A DNA stretch of 14,752 bases from an uncultured Clostridium sp. Its GTDB lineage: Bacteria; Bacillota; Clostridia; UBA1212; UBA1255. A program made the translations under genes and the position numbers. Below, piece after piece: positions 1 through 7,748 of the stretch (positions within the stretch are counted from its first letter, which is position 1; the number at the start of each line of letters is the position of its first letter). The stretch spans positions 1-14,752 of the forward strand of contig USLW01000018.1 of NCBI GenBank assembly GCA_900555605.1. Direction: 5' to 3'. Below the pieces are notes generated by a model. The model had not been told where the DNA came from and did no database searches. It saw nothing but the letters and a program-made list of their open reading frames with translations.

Positions 1-1
1 T

Positions 2-700
2 CGTATTTACAGCCACTATGCGCACGAAAGTGAGCAAGAAGAAGTCTTTGAGAAAATTGCCGAGGTTGTGGAACAGGCGCAGACGGGCGAAAGTGAAACT
101 GTCGATGTTCTGCTCACGGAGGAAGAAACCGTGCTTGCAGAATACGGCGAGTTGTATCTGCAAAATACGGATATGGTCGGCTGGCTTTCGATTGCCGGCA
201 CGAATATCAACTATCCCGTAATGCAGACCCCGAACAACCCCAATTATTATCTGAAGCACAATTTTGAAAAGGAGTACAGCGATTTAGGTACTCCGTATGT
301 GCAGGAAAATTGCGACCTATTGACGAGCGATAACCTTGTTATTTACGGTCATCACATCAAGGGGCAAAAGATGTTCGGCGCATTGGAGAATTACAAGAGC
401 AAGGATTTTTACGAGGAACACAAGACCATTCGTTTTGATACCCTCACAAAGAGGGGCGAGTATGAAATCGTTGCCGTGTTCAAAACGGTTGCGTACAGCT
501 CGGCAGGTTTCCGCTACTACGATTTTGTAGACACAGAGGACGAAAACGCCTTTAACGCTTATATCGCCAAGTGCAAGGAACTTGCCCTGTATGATACAGG
601 CGTGACCGCAGAATACGGCGACAGGCTTATTACGCTTTCAACCTGCGAATACTCCGCACAAAACGGCAGACTTGTTGTAGTGGCAAAAAAGGTTGCCTAA
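2..700 (+). CDS. srtB: Class B sortase, 5'-truncated by window edge
   Basis: Sortase B family cysteine transpeptidase, which would join sorting-signal proteins to the cell wall or to conjugation surface structures. The frame is open to the left edge, so the N-terminus and its membrane anchor lie outside the window; the first visible residues (RIYSHYAHESE) are internal. Visible family marks are the N-terminal sortase strand with GWLSI and INYPV, the catalytic His in YGHHIKG (His codon 350-352), the catalytic Cys in TLSTCEY (Cys codon 644-646) and the Arg in NGRLVVVAKK (codon 668-670). All three active-site residues are present, so the enzyme looks intact in the visible part. It lies 33 bases upstream of the CHAP gene, an arrangement typical of Tn1549/CTn-type conjugative elements, where a sortase B accompanies the transfer genes. 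The substrate is not identifiable here. Confidence 0.93.
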   Translation, partial: RIYSHYAHESEQEEVFEKIAEVVEQAQTGESETVDVLLTEEETVLAEYGELYLQNTDMVGWLSIAGTNINYPVMQTPNNPNYYLKHNFEKEYSDLGTPYVQENCDLLTSDNLVIYGHHIKGQKMFGALENYKSKDFYEEHKTIRFDTLTKRGEYEIVAVFKTVAYSSAGFRYYDFVDTEDENAFNAYIAKCKELALYDTGVTAEYGDRLITLSTCEYSAQNGRLVVVAKKVA

Positions 701-733
701 TATCCGCACCGCTTCAAGGAAAGGAGGCTTTTA

Positions 734-2518
734 ATGGCTGATATAAAAACCAGAGATGCGGTCAAAGGCACAATAAAGACCATAGACAAAGCCGCCATTG
801 CTACCGAGCGTATGAAGTCCGCTTATGCAAAAACAAAGGATAAGGCGGAACAAGGCTATTACGCCGATGAAAGCTCTGCTACGGAATATGCCGCCGACAG
901 GCTTTCCTACGGAGCTGACCGTATCAAGGACGAGGGTATCCACCAATTTAACAAGCAAGGGCAAAAGGCTGTCAAGGAAACAAGGGAAAATATCGGTAAG
1001 GCAAAGGATAAAATATCGTCCTATAAACAGAAAAAGGCGGCAAAAGCCGCCGAACAGCATAACAACGGCTTGCAGATCCGTCACGGGGCTGCAAGCCGTT
1101 CCTCTGCTCCCGATAGCACCCAAAGGGCAAAATCTCAGTTTATCAAGACCCGACAGCAAGGCAAAAAGACGGTTAAGACCACCGCCCGAAATGCTGAAAA
1201 GACGGTCAAGGCAACCGCAAAAGGTACGGTCAAAACCACCCAGAAAAGCGTTAAGACTGCACAGGCTACCTCTAAGGCGGCTATCAAAACAGCCGAGCAT
1301 TCCGCCAAAGCAACGAAGGCAGCGGCAAAGGCTTCGGCAAAAGCGGCTCAAAGGGCTGCGCAGGCAGCAAAAGCCACTGCCAAGGCTCCGGTTGCGGCGG
1401 TGAAAGCGGCAGTAAAAGCTACGATTGCCGCAGTTAAAGCGATTATTGCAGGCGTCAAGGCGCTTGTAGCTGCCATTGCCGCAGGCGGTTGGATTGCCGT
1501 CGTGATTATTATTGTTATCTGTCTGATTGCCTTGATTGCAGGCTCGGTGTTCGGTATTTTCTTTTCGGGCGAGGACTCTGGAAACGGTATGACAATGCAG
1601 AGCGTTGTACGGGAAATCAATGCTGAATACGATACCCGTCTTGACGAAATCCAAAGCAGCACAACCTATGATGTTCTGGAAATGTCGGGCAGTCGTGCGG
1701 TCTGGAAAGAGGTGCTTGCGGTCTATTCCGTAAAGACTGCTACCGACCCAGACAATCCGCAGGAAGTGGCAACAATGGACGAGGGTAAAAAGCAGCTTCT
1801 ATCGGGTATTTTCTGGGAGATGAACGAAATCAGCAGCAGGACAGAAAGCAAGACCGAAACCCAGATAACCGAGAGCGACGACGGTCACGGGAATATCGTG
1901 CAGACCGAAACGACCGTTACACAAACCTATCTGTATATCACGGTCAGTCACAAGACCGCCGATGAAATGGCTGACCTATACGGGTTTAACGAGGAACAGC
2001 GACAACAGCTATCCGAATTACTTGCCGAGGAAAACAATTCGCTCTGGTCTGCTGTGCTTTACGGTATCTCGGATGGCGACGGCGAAATCGTGACCGTTGC
2101 TTTGTCGCAGGTCGGCAATGTGGGAGGTCAGCCTTATTGGTCTTGGTACGGCTTTGATGGGCGTGTAGAATGGTGCGCCTGCTTTGTGAGTTGGTGTGCA
2201 AATGAGTGCGGCTATATTGAAAGCGGCGTGATACCGAAATTCGCAGGCTGCGCTAATGGGGTACAATGGTTCAAAGACCGTGGGCAATGGCAGGACAACA
2301 GCTTTGAACCGTCAGCCGGTCAAATCATTTTCTTCGATTGGGATAATAAAGGCTCGTCCGGTCCGCAGGATGGGCTATCCGATCATGTCGGCATCGTGGA
2401 AAAATGCGAAAACGGCATTGTCTACACCATCGAGGGCAATTCCGGCGACAGCTGCCGACAGCGTCAATATCCCGTGGGATACTATGAGATCCTTGGATAT
2501 GGTGTCCCAGCGTATTAA
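734..2518 (+). CDS. Membrane-anchored CHAP-domain conjugative element protein (CD1108-like)
   Basis: A 594-residue protein of the kind found in Tn1549/CTn-type conjugative elements, probably a peptidoglycan amidase/endopeptidase that opens the wall for the transfer channel. Residues 1-110 are charged and helical. Residues about 140-245 form a low-complexity Lys/Ala/Thr-rich stretch ([16 protein letters not shown]). One membrane segment spans about 252-277 ([18 protein letters not shown]). A linker follows, then a CHAP domain from about 450 to 594 with the likely nucleophile Cys481 in EWCACFVSW, His551 in SDHVGIVE, and a polar residue in IEGNS (567-570). The C-terminus ends in [11 protein letters not shown], so it looks complete. 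AGGAGG lies 5 bases before the ATG. It follows srtB closely, probably in one operon. The DUF4315 and CD1107-like genes and the topoisomerase that often accompany it are not seen downstream. The match to the CD1108 family is from memory. Confidence 0.88.
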   Translation: MADIKTRDAVKGTIKTIDKAAIATERMKSAYAKTKDKAEQGYYADESSATEYAADRLSYGADRIKDEGIHQFNKQGQKAVKETRENIGKAKDKISSYKQKKAAKAAEQHNNGLQIRHGAASRSSAPDSTQRAKSQFIKTRQQGKKTVKTTARNAEKTVKATAKGTVKTTQKSVKTAQATSKAAIKTAEHSAKATKAAAKASAKAAQRAAQAAKATAKAPVAAVKAAVKATIAAVKAIIAGVKALVAAIAAGGWIAVVIIIVICLIALIAGSVFGIFFSGEDSGNGMTMQSVVREINAEYDTRLDEIQSSTTYDVLEMSGSRAVWKEVLAVYSVKTATDPDNPQEVATMDEGKKQLLSGIFWEMNEISSRTESKTETQITESDDGHGNIVQTETTVTQTYLYITVSHKTADEMADLYGFNEEQRQQLSELLAEENNSLWSAVLYGISDGDGEIVTVALSQVGNVGGQPYWSWYGFDGRVEWCACFVSWCANECGYIESGVIPKFAGCANGVQWFKDRGQWQDNSFEPSAGQIIFFDWDNKGSSGPQDGLSDHVGIVEKCENGIVYTIEGNSGDSCRQRQYPVGYYEILGYGVPAY

Positions 2519-2522
2519 AAAT

Positions 2523-2546
2523 CCAGCCGCCATGTTTGGCGGCTGG
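2523..2546. terminator. Perfect 9-bp hairpin after the CHAP gene
   Basis: CCAGCCGCC - ATGTTT - GGCGGCTGG is a perfect GC-rich stem beginning 5 bases after the CHAP stop codon. On the plus strand the T-rich tract (TTTCTTTTTT) comes only at 2561-2570, about 15 bases after the stem. On the minus strand the stem is followed directly by ATTTTTAATA. It can therefore act as a terminator and may work in both directions. It is also the point where the conjugative module ends. Confidence 0.65.
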
Positions 2547-2596
2547 TACATATTTATCTTGTTTCTTTTTTAGCTGTCTCTCAATATGATATTTAA

Positions 2597-2632
2597 CAGC
2601 ATCACATCTGCTATTGAGCAGATGTGATGCTG
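2597..2632. repeat. Perfect 15-bp inverted repeat
   Basis: CAGCATCACATCTGC - TATTGA - GCAGATGTGATGCTG forms a perfect 15-bp stem with a 6-base loop. There is no T-run on the plus strand. On the minus strand the stem is followed by TTAAATATC, a weak tract. It may be a second terminator that insulates the downstream AAA gene, or a remnant of a mobile element end. The rest of the 334-base gene-free stretch 2519-2852 holds only this hairpin, the one before it and the promoter at 2794-2822. Confidence 0.6.
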
Positions 2633-2793
2633 AACGAATAATAAAGCAGAATGACAGGATGCTGCGTCACATTGATAAGTGCCGCCATAATGATTTCATT
2701 CGTATTGGCTTTTCACACAACTTTTACTGCAATTTGATTGGTTAGAAATCGAAAATTCAGCCTAACGAAATTTGAAAATCTGACTGACTAGAG

Positions 2794-2822
2794 TTGCGAA
2801 ATTCAGCTGAATAGGATATAAT
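2794..2822 (+). promoter_or_regulatory. Sigma-A promoter with embedded palindrome for the AAA gene
   Basis: A -35 box TTGCGA (2794-2799), a 17-base spacer and a perfect -10 TATAAT (2817-2822) stand 30 bases before the start of the AAA/DUF4143 gene. The spacer contains the perfect 12-base palindrome ATTCAGCTGAAT (2801-2812). The related string ATTCAGCC appears about 45 bases upstream, near 2755. A palindrome between the two promoter boxes is a good place for a repressor, but no regulator for it is identified. Confidence 0.7.
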
Positions 2823-2852
2823 AAACTAAACTTATAGTCGAGGTGAGCGTTT

Positions 2853-4130
2853 ATGGATATACCGAATTACAAACCCCGCGTGATTGATACAAAAGTTAAG
2901 GAATATCTGTCTGCGTTTGGTGCCGTCTGCATTGAGGGGCCTAAGTGGTGCGGAAAAACCTGGACTTCCTCCTATCACAGCAAAAGTGCGATATACATTG
3001 GCGACCCCGCCAACAACTTTCAAAACCGTCAGTTGGCCGAATTGTCTCCCGCTTTGGTTCTAGATGGTGAAACTCCGCGACTGATTGACGAATGGCAGGA
3101 AGTCCCCCCCATTTGGGATGCCGTAAGGTATAAGGTTGATCTAGTTGCAGGAAAAGGACAATTCATTCTGACCGGTTCTGCTACTCCGAACCACAAAGGC
3201 ATCTTGCACAGCGGTGCCGGCCGTATTGCTAAGCTACGGATGCGGCCTATGTCACTGTATGAGTCCGGTGATTCCAGCGGTAAGGTCTCTTTGGAAAAGC
3301 TGTGTCACGGCAAGCTGATGCCTGCCATGACTGGCGACGTAGACCTCAAAAAGCTGGTTGAGCTGATCCTTCGCGGCGGCTGGCCTGGAAGTCTCGGATT
3401 GCCGCTGGAACAGGCGATGCTGCTTCCTGTAGAATATCTGAATGCGGTAATTGATGACGATGTATACCGTATCGACGGCATCAAGCGGGATACGCAGAAA
3501 ATGCGTCTGCTGCTGCGCTCATTGGCACGGAACGAAAGCACGACCGTCACGAATAAGACCCTGATGAAGGACATCAGTGCAGTAGACGCCGAAACTATTG
3601 ATGGTAATACAGTGGCAGCATACTTGGACATTTTCAAGCGATTGTTTATTACGGACAATCAACCGCCATTCTCATCCAACATCCGTTCCTCCGTTCGTAT
3701 TAAACAGGCTGAAAAGCGGCACTTCTCCGACCCTTCACTGGCCTGTGCTTTACTAAAAGCCACCCCTGCCGGACTAATAGGCGATTTGGAGACGCTCGGC
3801 TTCTTGTTTGAAGCTCTCTGTGAACGAGATCTTCGTGTTTATGCGGAGTCTTTCGGTGCGAATCTATACCACTATCAAGACTACAAAAACCAAGAGATCG
3901 ATGCTGTCCTTGAACTGCCAAATGGTCAATGGTGTGCTTTTGAAATCAAACTGGGCGCCAACCAAATCGACGCTGCTGCAGCTAACTTGCTGGAAATCAA
4001 AAAGCAGATTTCAGAAGATCCCAAGGGGAAGCCTCCTGCGGTTCTCGGCGTGCTGTGCGGTATGTCAAATGCAGCCTATCAGCGGCCGGATGGAGTGTTT
4101 GTGGTGCCTATTACTGCGCTTAAATCTTAA
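2853..4130 (+). CDS. AAA-family ATPase with DUF4143 domain
   Basis: A 425-residue protein of the AAA_14 plus DUF4143 type (COG1373-like), a widespread and poorly understood family often found in accessory DNA. Residues 29-36 (GPKWCGKT) are the Walker A loop. PRLIDEWQ (75-82) is Walker B with Asp79 and Glu80. FILTGSA (104-110) is the sensor-1 strand, and GRIAKLRMRPMSLYE (123-137) is typical of the family. The C-terminal part carries a PD-(D/E)XK-like nuclease signature, with Asp350 in EIDAVLEL and Glu364/Lys366 in FEIKLG. The length is normal and the frame intact. The GAGGTGAG ribosome site precedes the ATG, and a consensus promoter lies just upstream, so the gene is probably transcribed alone. 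Its cellular target is unknown. A role in defence is only suggested by the neighbours. Confidence 0.88.
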   Translation: MDIPNYKPRVIDTKVKEYLSAFGAVCIEGPKWCGKTWTSSYHSKSAIYIGDPANNFQNRQLAELSPALVLDGETPRLIDEWQEVPPIWDAVRYKVDLVAGKGQFILTGSATPNHKGILHSGAGRIAKLRMRPMSLYESGDSSGKVSLEKLCHGKLMPAMTGDVDLKKLVELILRGGWPGSLGLPLEQAMLLPVEYLNAVIDDDVYRIDGIKRDTQKMRLLLRSLARNESTTVTNKTLMKDISAVDAETIDGNTVAAYLDIFKRLFITDNQPPFSSNIRSSVRIKQAEKRHFSDPSLACALLKATPAGLIGDLETLGFLFEALCERDLRVYAESFGANLYHYQDYKNQEIDAVLELPNGQWCAFEIKLGANQIDAAAANLLEIKKQISEDPKGKPPAVLGVLCGMSNAAYQRPDGVFVVPITALKS

Positions 4131-4149
4131 TGCTAACTTGGCAAAACTT

Positions 4150-4743
4150 ATAGCTTTCTTTTTGTGTTTGGCGACCTATTTGATTTAACTCTCAACAATG
4201 CTTTTACCATGGTACAGCTATCGGATAGCAGTAAGCTCAAAAATCTTCACCATGGCGATATTCTCGTAAAATTTAGAGTCCCCCTCATAGCCAATAGCTA
4301 TGAAATTCCGTATATTGAAAAAGAAATTTACCTAAGCTGCTTTTCTGAAGAATGCTATCTGCAATCCGGCAATATTGTTATTGCTTATACCGCAGAAGAT
4401 GAAACCGTTGTACAGGCACTTTAAGTTATAAATGTAGAGTGCCCTGCTTTGTAGACTAGAAATGTGCTTTAACGAAAAATCCCCAGTTTATTGCCTGAAT
4501 ACAGCATGTCTCCACGATGAGCCTTTGCCCTTTATCGTTGGTACAAAGGTTTCTTCTGTCAGCAAAGAAAGCATCACACAGACAAAACTAGTTATACCGA
4601 AATATGAGGAGCACCAAGCAGTCTCCGCCATTCTGTCTGATTTGGATGGTGAAATTACAGCATTGAAAAAACTCACAAAATGCCGTCAAGTCAAGCAGAG
4701 CATAATGCAGCAGTTTCTGACCAGTAAAATTAGGTTGATATAA
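4150..4743 (+). pseudogene. hsdS: Decayed type I restriction specificity subunit (hsdS remnant)
   Basis: Remnant of one target-recognition half of a type I restriction-modification specificity subunit. In one frame (4164-4424) it reads LHHGDILVKFR and then SGNIVIAYTAEDETV, resembling the GDI(L/V)IK and ADTAEDETVGKA blocks of HsdS. The same frame continues past stop codons as VINVECPAL (about 4425-4451), which matches the next HsdS block but is interrupted. The frame then shifts, and 4462-4743 gives the C-terminal half: VGTKVSSVSKESI, IPKYEEHQAVSAILSDLDGEI and the ending KQSIMQQFLTSKIRLI, the usual HsdS C-terminal helix and tail. At least two in-frame stops and one frameshift are visible, and the first recognition domain is missing. 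No hsdM or hsdR is nearby. The parts may still be annotated elsewhere as two short genes. Confidence 0.82.
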
Positions 4744-4758
4744 AGGATGGTACGCTTT

Positions 4759-5439
4759 ATGGCTAAAAGCAAAATAATCAAGGAACTCGCAAATAATCAG
4801 ATTTCTATGGAAGTGGCCTTGCAGCGACTTATGATTATAGCTTCTGACTTGGAAAACGAAGATCTGTCAGCATGGGCCGAAGCAGAGTTACACGGCTATT
4901 CCCGAAGCGATACATTGCCAAAGTATAGGAACATACAGTCTATTCATTTTGTTTACTCCGGAATAAACGGTAGCTTCAAAGTTACGAATTGTCCGTTTAC
5001 CTTTACAAATGTTTTGGAGGAAAAGCTCCCTGATATTTATAACATTCCCATTATGGATAGCATCTCTTCTTTGCAAGACTTTGTAGACAATCCGGATAAG
5101 CAATCTTATATAAGAGACTTTTCTATACTGAGTGGGTATGTCTTGGATAAAACGGGTATTCAATGCACAAGCATTTATCAGACGGTGCCATTGAATTTCT
5201 TGCAGAAAATTTTGAGTCAAATCAAAACCACACTTATGCATGTATTCCTTAAGTTGGATAAGGAGTATGGTTGCTTGGACAATTTAGATGTAGATACAGC
5301 CGAAAAAGCTCCCGAAGAAATTGACGAAATAAATAAAATTGTAAACAATTATATTTTTACCGATAATAGCATTAATGTGGGTGATAAAAACAAGCTCAGG
5401 GATTCTAGAATTTTGGTTGGAGGTGGGGAGCATGGCTGA
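4759..5439 (+). CDS. AbiTii-domain protein (abortive-infection type)
   Basis: A 226-residue protein whose N-terminus (KIIKELANNQISMEVALQRL, then IIASDLENEDLSAWAEAELHGY) matches the AbiTii domain, a family named after a lactococcal abortive-infection protein and found in phage-defence settings. Residues 1-60 are this helical domain, followed by PKYRNIQ. The middle is not recognised. Residues 201-218 (TDNSINVGDKNKLRDSRI) are a short motif shared with the next gene product. The start was set at 4759 (MAKSK), where the family usually begins; an ATG at 4747 would have no spacing to a ribosome site. The reading frame ends 8 bases inside the next gene, so the two are translationally coupled. The gene directly abuts the hsdS remnant. 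No catalytic motif was recognised. A defence role is inference from the family. Confidence 0.72.
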   Translation: MAKSKIIKELANNQISMEVALQRLMIIASDLENEDLSAWAEAELHGYSRSDTLPKYRNIQSIHFVYSGINGSFKVTNCPFTFTNVLEEKLPDIYNIPIMDSISSLQDFVDNPDKQSYIRDFSILSGYVLDKTGIQCTSIYQTVPLNFLQKILSQIKTTLMHVFLKLDKEYGCLDNLDVDTAEKAPEEIDEINKIVNNYIFTDNSINVGDKNKLRDSRILVGGGEHG

Positions 5440-6064
5440 TATTTCATATAAGTACCTAGATAATGAACACCGAATCGACTCTTATGACAATGTGGTCTCT
5501 ACATACGACTGGATTAGAAACGCTTTAATGTTTGTTTTTGAATCTCAAAACAATCTTACACTAGATTGCATTATTGCATTTGATTCAGACAGTATGTCAT
5601 ATGAGTGCAAATCAATTGATGAATTTAAGAAGTATGCTTTCGGGAAAACCATCCGTGTAAAATACATGAATGTTTATGTTTCCGAAAATTGGGTTCAAGC
5701 GATCATAAGCATTTATGTAAGTCACTCCTCTAAATCAGAACAGCAGGAATTCATACTCTCCTCGGAAAATGAAATGTTGGTAATTAGTCTGCGAGATGCT
5801 CTTCTCGCCAAAAAAAAAGGCAATCCTCGTCTACAGCCACCTACCATCATCCAGTACGAGGATAACAGTATCCACATTGGTGATGGTAATAAGATTTCAA
5901 ATAGCACCATTGCCTCAAAGGACATTATTGAGACTAAATGCAAAACATCCAATCACGCCCCCCAAGAGGGGAACTTGGCATCGAAAGGTTTTTGGGAGAT
6001 TTTCGTGCCAATTATAGTGATTATTGCTGGTGCAGCAATATGTGCATGGCTTGGACTTAACTGA
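5432..6064 (+). CDS. Unknown protein with C-terminal membrane anchor, partner of AbiTii protein
   Basis: A 210-residue protein of unrecognised family. The ATG at 5432 lies inside the end of the AbiTii gene (8-base overlap) with GGAGGTGGGGAG just before it, so the two should be made together. Residues 1-128 look like a folded alpha/beta domain (IRNALMFVFESQ, TLDCIIAFDSDS, RVKYMNVYVSENWVQAIISIYV). Residues 143-160 (EDNSIHIGDGNKISNSTI) repeat the motif found at the C-terminus of the AbiTii protein. A single hydrophobic segment at about 188-208 (WEIFVPIIVIIAGAAICAWLG) would anchor the C-terminus in the membrane. A soluble sensor/effector pair with a membrane arm would suit an abortive-infection system, but this is inference. 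A GTG at 5375 in the same frame is unlikely to be the start. Confidence 0.7.
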   Translation: MADISYKYLDNEHRIDSYDNVVSTYDWIRNALMFVFESQNNLTLDCIIAFDSDSMSYECKSIDEFKKYAFGKTIRVKYMNVYVSENWVQAIISIYVSHSSKSEQQEFILSSENEMLVISLRDALLAKKKGNPRLQPPTIIQYEDNSIHIGDGNKISNSTIASKDIIETKCKTSNHAPQEGNLASKGFWEIFVPIIVIIAGAAICAWLGLN

Positions 6065-6256
6065 AGTGGAGTTGGCTCCATGCCCAGCATTGGTGACAGT
6101 AAGCGCAAAATTTAAAACCGTGTGGTCAAGTTCTTCCTGAACAAGCTGCACTATACATACTGGGGGAACCTGCACTACAGCGAAAACCGCAATATCATGC
6201 AAGAGTTGCTGTATACTTGGCTGCTGAAACAGTGGTTACCTCTGCTACTATTAAAA

Positions 6257-6290
6257 GAAAGAGCACGGTCGTTTGCGACCGTGCTCTTTC
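6257..6290 (-). terminator. Perfect 15-bp hairpin, minus-strand terminator
   Basis: GAAAGAGCACGGTCG - TTTG - CGACCGTGCTCTTTC is a perfect 15-bp stem with a 4-base loop. Read on the minus strand, the 3' arm ends in CTTTCTTTTAAT, a T-rich tail suitable for ending the response regulator-kinase transcript. On the plus strand it could also stop read-through from the AbiTii pair, though the tail there is not T-rich. Confidence 0.7.
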
Positions 6291-6364
6291 AGCATCGCTT
6301 GCGATGCGAAGTCACAAATAAAATCCGTGTTAAATGGGTTGGGAGAAATATCCCCCCGATAATC

Positions 6365-6402
6365 GATTTATAAGCTCCTACTGCAGCAGGAGCTTATAAA
6401 TC
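6365..6402. repeat. Perfect 15-bp inverted repeat between convergent genes
   Basis: GATTTATAAGCTCCT - ACTGCAGC - AGGAGCTTATAAATC is a perfect 15-bp stem with an 8-base loop, 77 bases beyond the kinase stop codon on its 3' side. It is a likely RNA hairpin at the end of the kinase transcript or a bidirectional terminator, but neither side has a clear T-run. Confidence 0.6.
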
Positions 6403-6478
6403 TTTGCTCGAGCGGGTATCGCCGTACATTGCTTGCAAAACATTGAAACTTGGGGGATTGTAATTTAAATCTCACCCA

Positions 6479-7744
6479 CTATCCGATGTTTATGCGCGCA
6501 GAAAGCTCAAACACAAAGGCGGTGGTTGACACTTGGACATCTCCTCCATATTTCTCAACACACTTTTTTATGTTTTTTAAACCATATCCATGCCCCTTTT
6601 CCCGCTTGCGCGCATGATATGCTTCCGGAAACGGATTACGGATTCGAAAGAATAGAATCTCATGGAACTTCCTAATCTGCAAGTGTACATATCTTTTTGC
6701 CGGAGGGAGCAACTTACAAGCAGCAATTGCGTTATCCAATGCATTTCCAAGTAATATATATGCATCGACTGCCGTAATCCCCAAATTTGGTGGAACGCTT
6801 ACATCAAAAGAAAAAGAGATTTCTTCTGTAATCATTTTCAGTCGATACTCATTCAAAATGATGTTGATAACGGAATTGCCGACATCTGTCACCTGACCAA
6901 GCTCGCCAAACAATTCCTCGGCATCTTGAAGTGTCCGAGACGCTTGCTGCAAATCGTTCCCGTCAATTAGAGCATGCATCGCCAGCAAGTATTTGTTAAT
7001 TTCGTGGAACATTGCGCGAGTTTCATTTTGCTCATTACGCAGTTGCTCATAATACTGTTCCTGCATGATGTAGTGCTGTTCTTCCAACTCCAACTCCATT
7101 TTCTCATCTGATACTGCTTTCGCTTGTTCTGCATAAAACACCAACAATATATTCATATATATCAAACCGATTGAGGCCAGCAGGAATGGAATCGGAAACA
7201 GATTATCACCATTTTGAGCAATACGGCAAAAATAACAGCCTAAAATGATACTTATTATACATCCCGGCACAATTACCAATATAAATGGCAAGGTGATAAC
7301 CGAACGCCCTCTATTAACAATGGAAATAATAATCAGTACAAGTGTAAATGTCATTGCATGAGACGCAATACTCCAAATCACCCTAGGCAGTCCAGCAACA
7401 AGCAGCCGAGAACTATCGATCTGAAACATTGTAAGTAGAAGATACATTAAAACGTCAGTCAAAACAAAAACTGCACAAAATAAGGCACTGCAAAACACTG
7501 CTTGAATAATTGTTGATGTAAATAGACGCCACCCTAAGATGAAAACTCCAACGCCAAAAAATGCAAGCCTTACGTAAGATGCGTCAGGTATGAAAGAAAG
7601 CGTCGAAGCTGCTGCACCAAACAAAAAGTAGCTCGAAAGCCACAACCACAGTGGAAGCGCTTTCTTAACAAACAGCCCCTGCAAATATAAATGAATAATA
7701 GCAATTTCTATTAGGACAATTAATAATTCGGAAGCAATGTACAT
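6479..7744 (-). CDS. agrC: AgrC-like sensor histidine kinase (GHKL family)
   Basis: A 421-residue membrane sensor kinase of the AgrC (HPK10/GHKL) class, which would detect the peptide made by the agrB/agrD genes at the right of the window. Residues 1-208 hold about six membrane segments (for example LLIVLIEIAIIHLYL, TFTLVLIIISIV, FLLASIGLIYMNILLVFY). A coiled stretch at 209-243 leads to the phospho-accepting His247 in MFHEINKYLLAM. The ATP-binding domain follows, with an N-box LLGNALDNAIAA (331-342) and a glycine box GHGYGLKNIKK (384-394). The ATG at 7744 is chosen because GGAGGTAAG lies 3 bases before it and because it follows the regulator's stop by 4 bases; a longer frame from 7822 would run deep into the regulator gene. 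Its membrane half should set peptide specificity. Ligand pairing is inferred from locus content. Confidence 0.88.
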   Translation of the reverse strand: MYIASELLIVLIEIAIIHLYLQGLFVKKALPLWLWLSSYFLFGAAASTLSFIPDASYVRLAFFGVGVFILGWRLFTSTIIQAVFCSALFCAVFVLTDVLMYLLLTMFQIDSSRLLVAGLPRVIWSIASHAMTFTLVLIIISIVNRGRSVITLPFILVIVPGCIISIILGCYFCRIAQNGDNLFPIPFLLASIGLIYMNILLVFYAEQAKAVSDEKMELELEEQHYIMQEQYYEQLRNEQNETRAMFHEINKYLLAMHALIDGNDLQQASRTLQDAEELFGELGQVTDVGNSVINIILNEYRLKMITEEISFSFDVSVPPNLGITAVDAYILLGNALDNAIAACKLLPPAKRYVHLQIRKFHEILFFRIRNPFPEAYHARKREKGHGYGLKNIKKCVEKYGGDVQVSTTAFVFELSARINIG

Positions 7745-7748
7745 CTGC

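Larger units (their letters stand above)
1..2518 (+). mobile_element. Fragment of a Tn1549/CTn-type integrative conjugative element
   Basis: A sortase B gene and a CHAP-domain transfer protein lie in tandem, which is characteristic of the transfer region of Tn1549/CTn-type elements in Clostridia. The left part lies outside the window. To the right the transfer genes stop at the hairpin at 2523-2546 and unrelated defence-type genes begin. Either the element carries this DNA as cargo or it has been truncated by a later insertion. No integrase, attachment repeat or terminal inverted repeat was seen inside the window, so the true end is not located. Confidence 0.6.
6065..6478. other. Gene-poor convergent intergenic region with possible remnant
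   Basis: This 414-base stretch lies between the 3' ends of the plus-strand AbiTii pair and the minus-strand kinase. From about 6122 a plus-strand frame reads VKFFLNKLHYTYWGNLHYSENRN and so on to about 6235. Its composition looks like real protein, but it has no ribosome site and then runs into hairpin DNA. It may be a fragment of a lost gene of a family I do not recognise. The rest holds two strong hairpins (6257-6290 and 6365-6402) and a short one (6292-6307). Confidence 0.4.

Noticed and set aside
825..1403. Plus-strand frame rich in Arg and Pro overlapping the CHAP gene
   Set aside because: Out-of-frame shadow of the same low-complexity region; composition is not that of a real protein.
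731..1654. Long minus-strand open frame (307 codons) rich in Cys, Arg and Phe
   Set aside because: It is antisense to the low-complexity Lys/Ala-rich part of the CHAP gene; such repeats suppress stops on the other strand. It has no ribosome site and no family resemblance.
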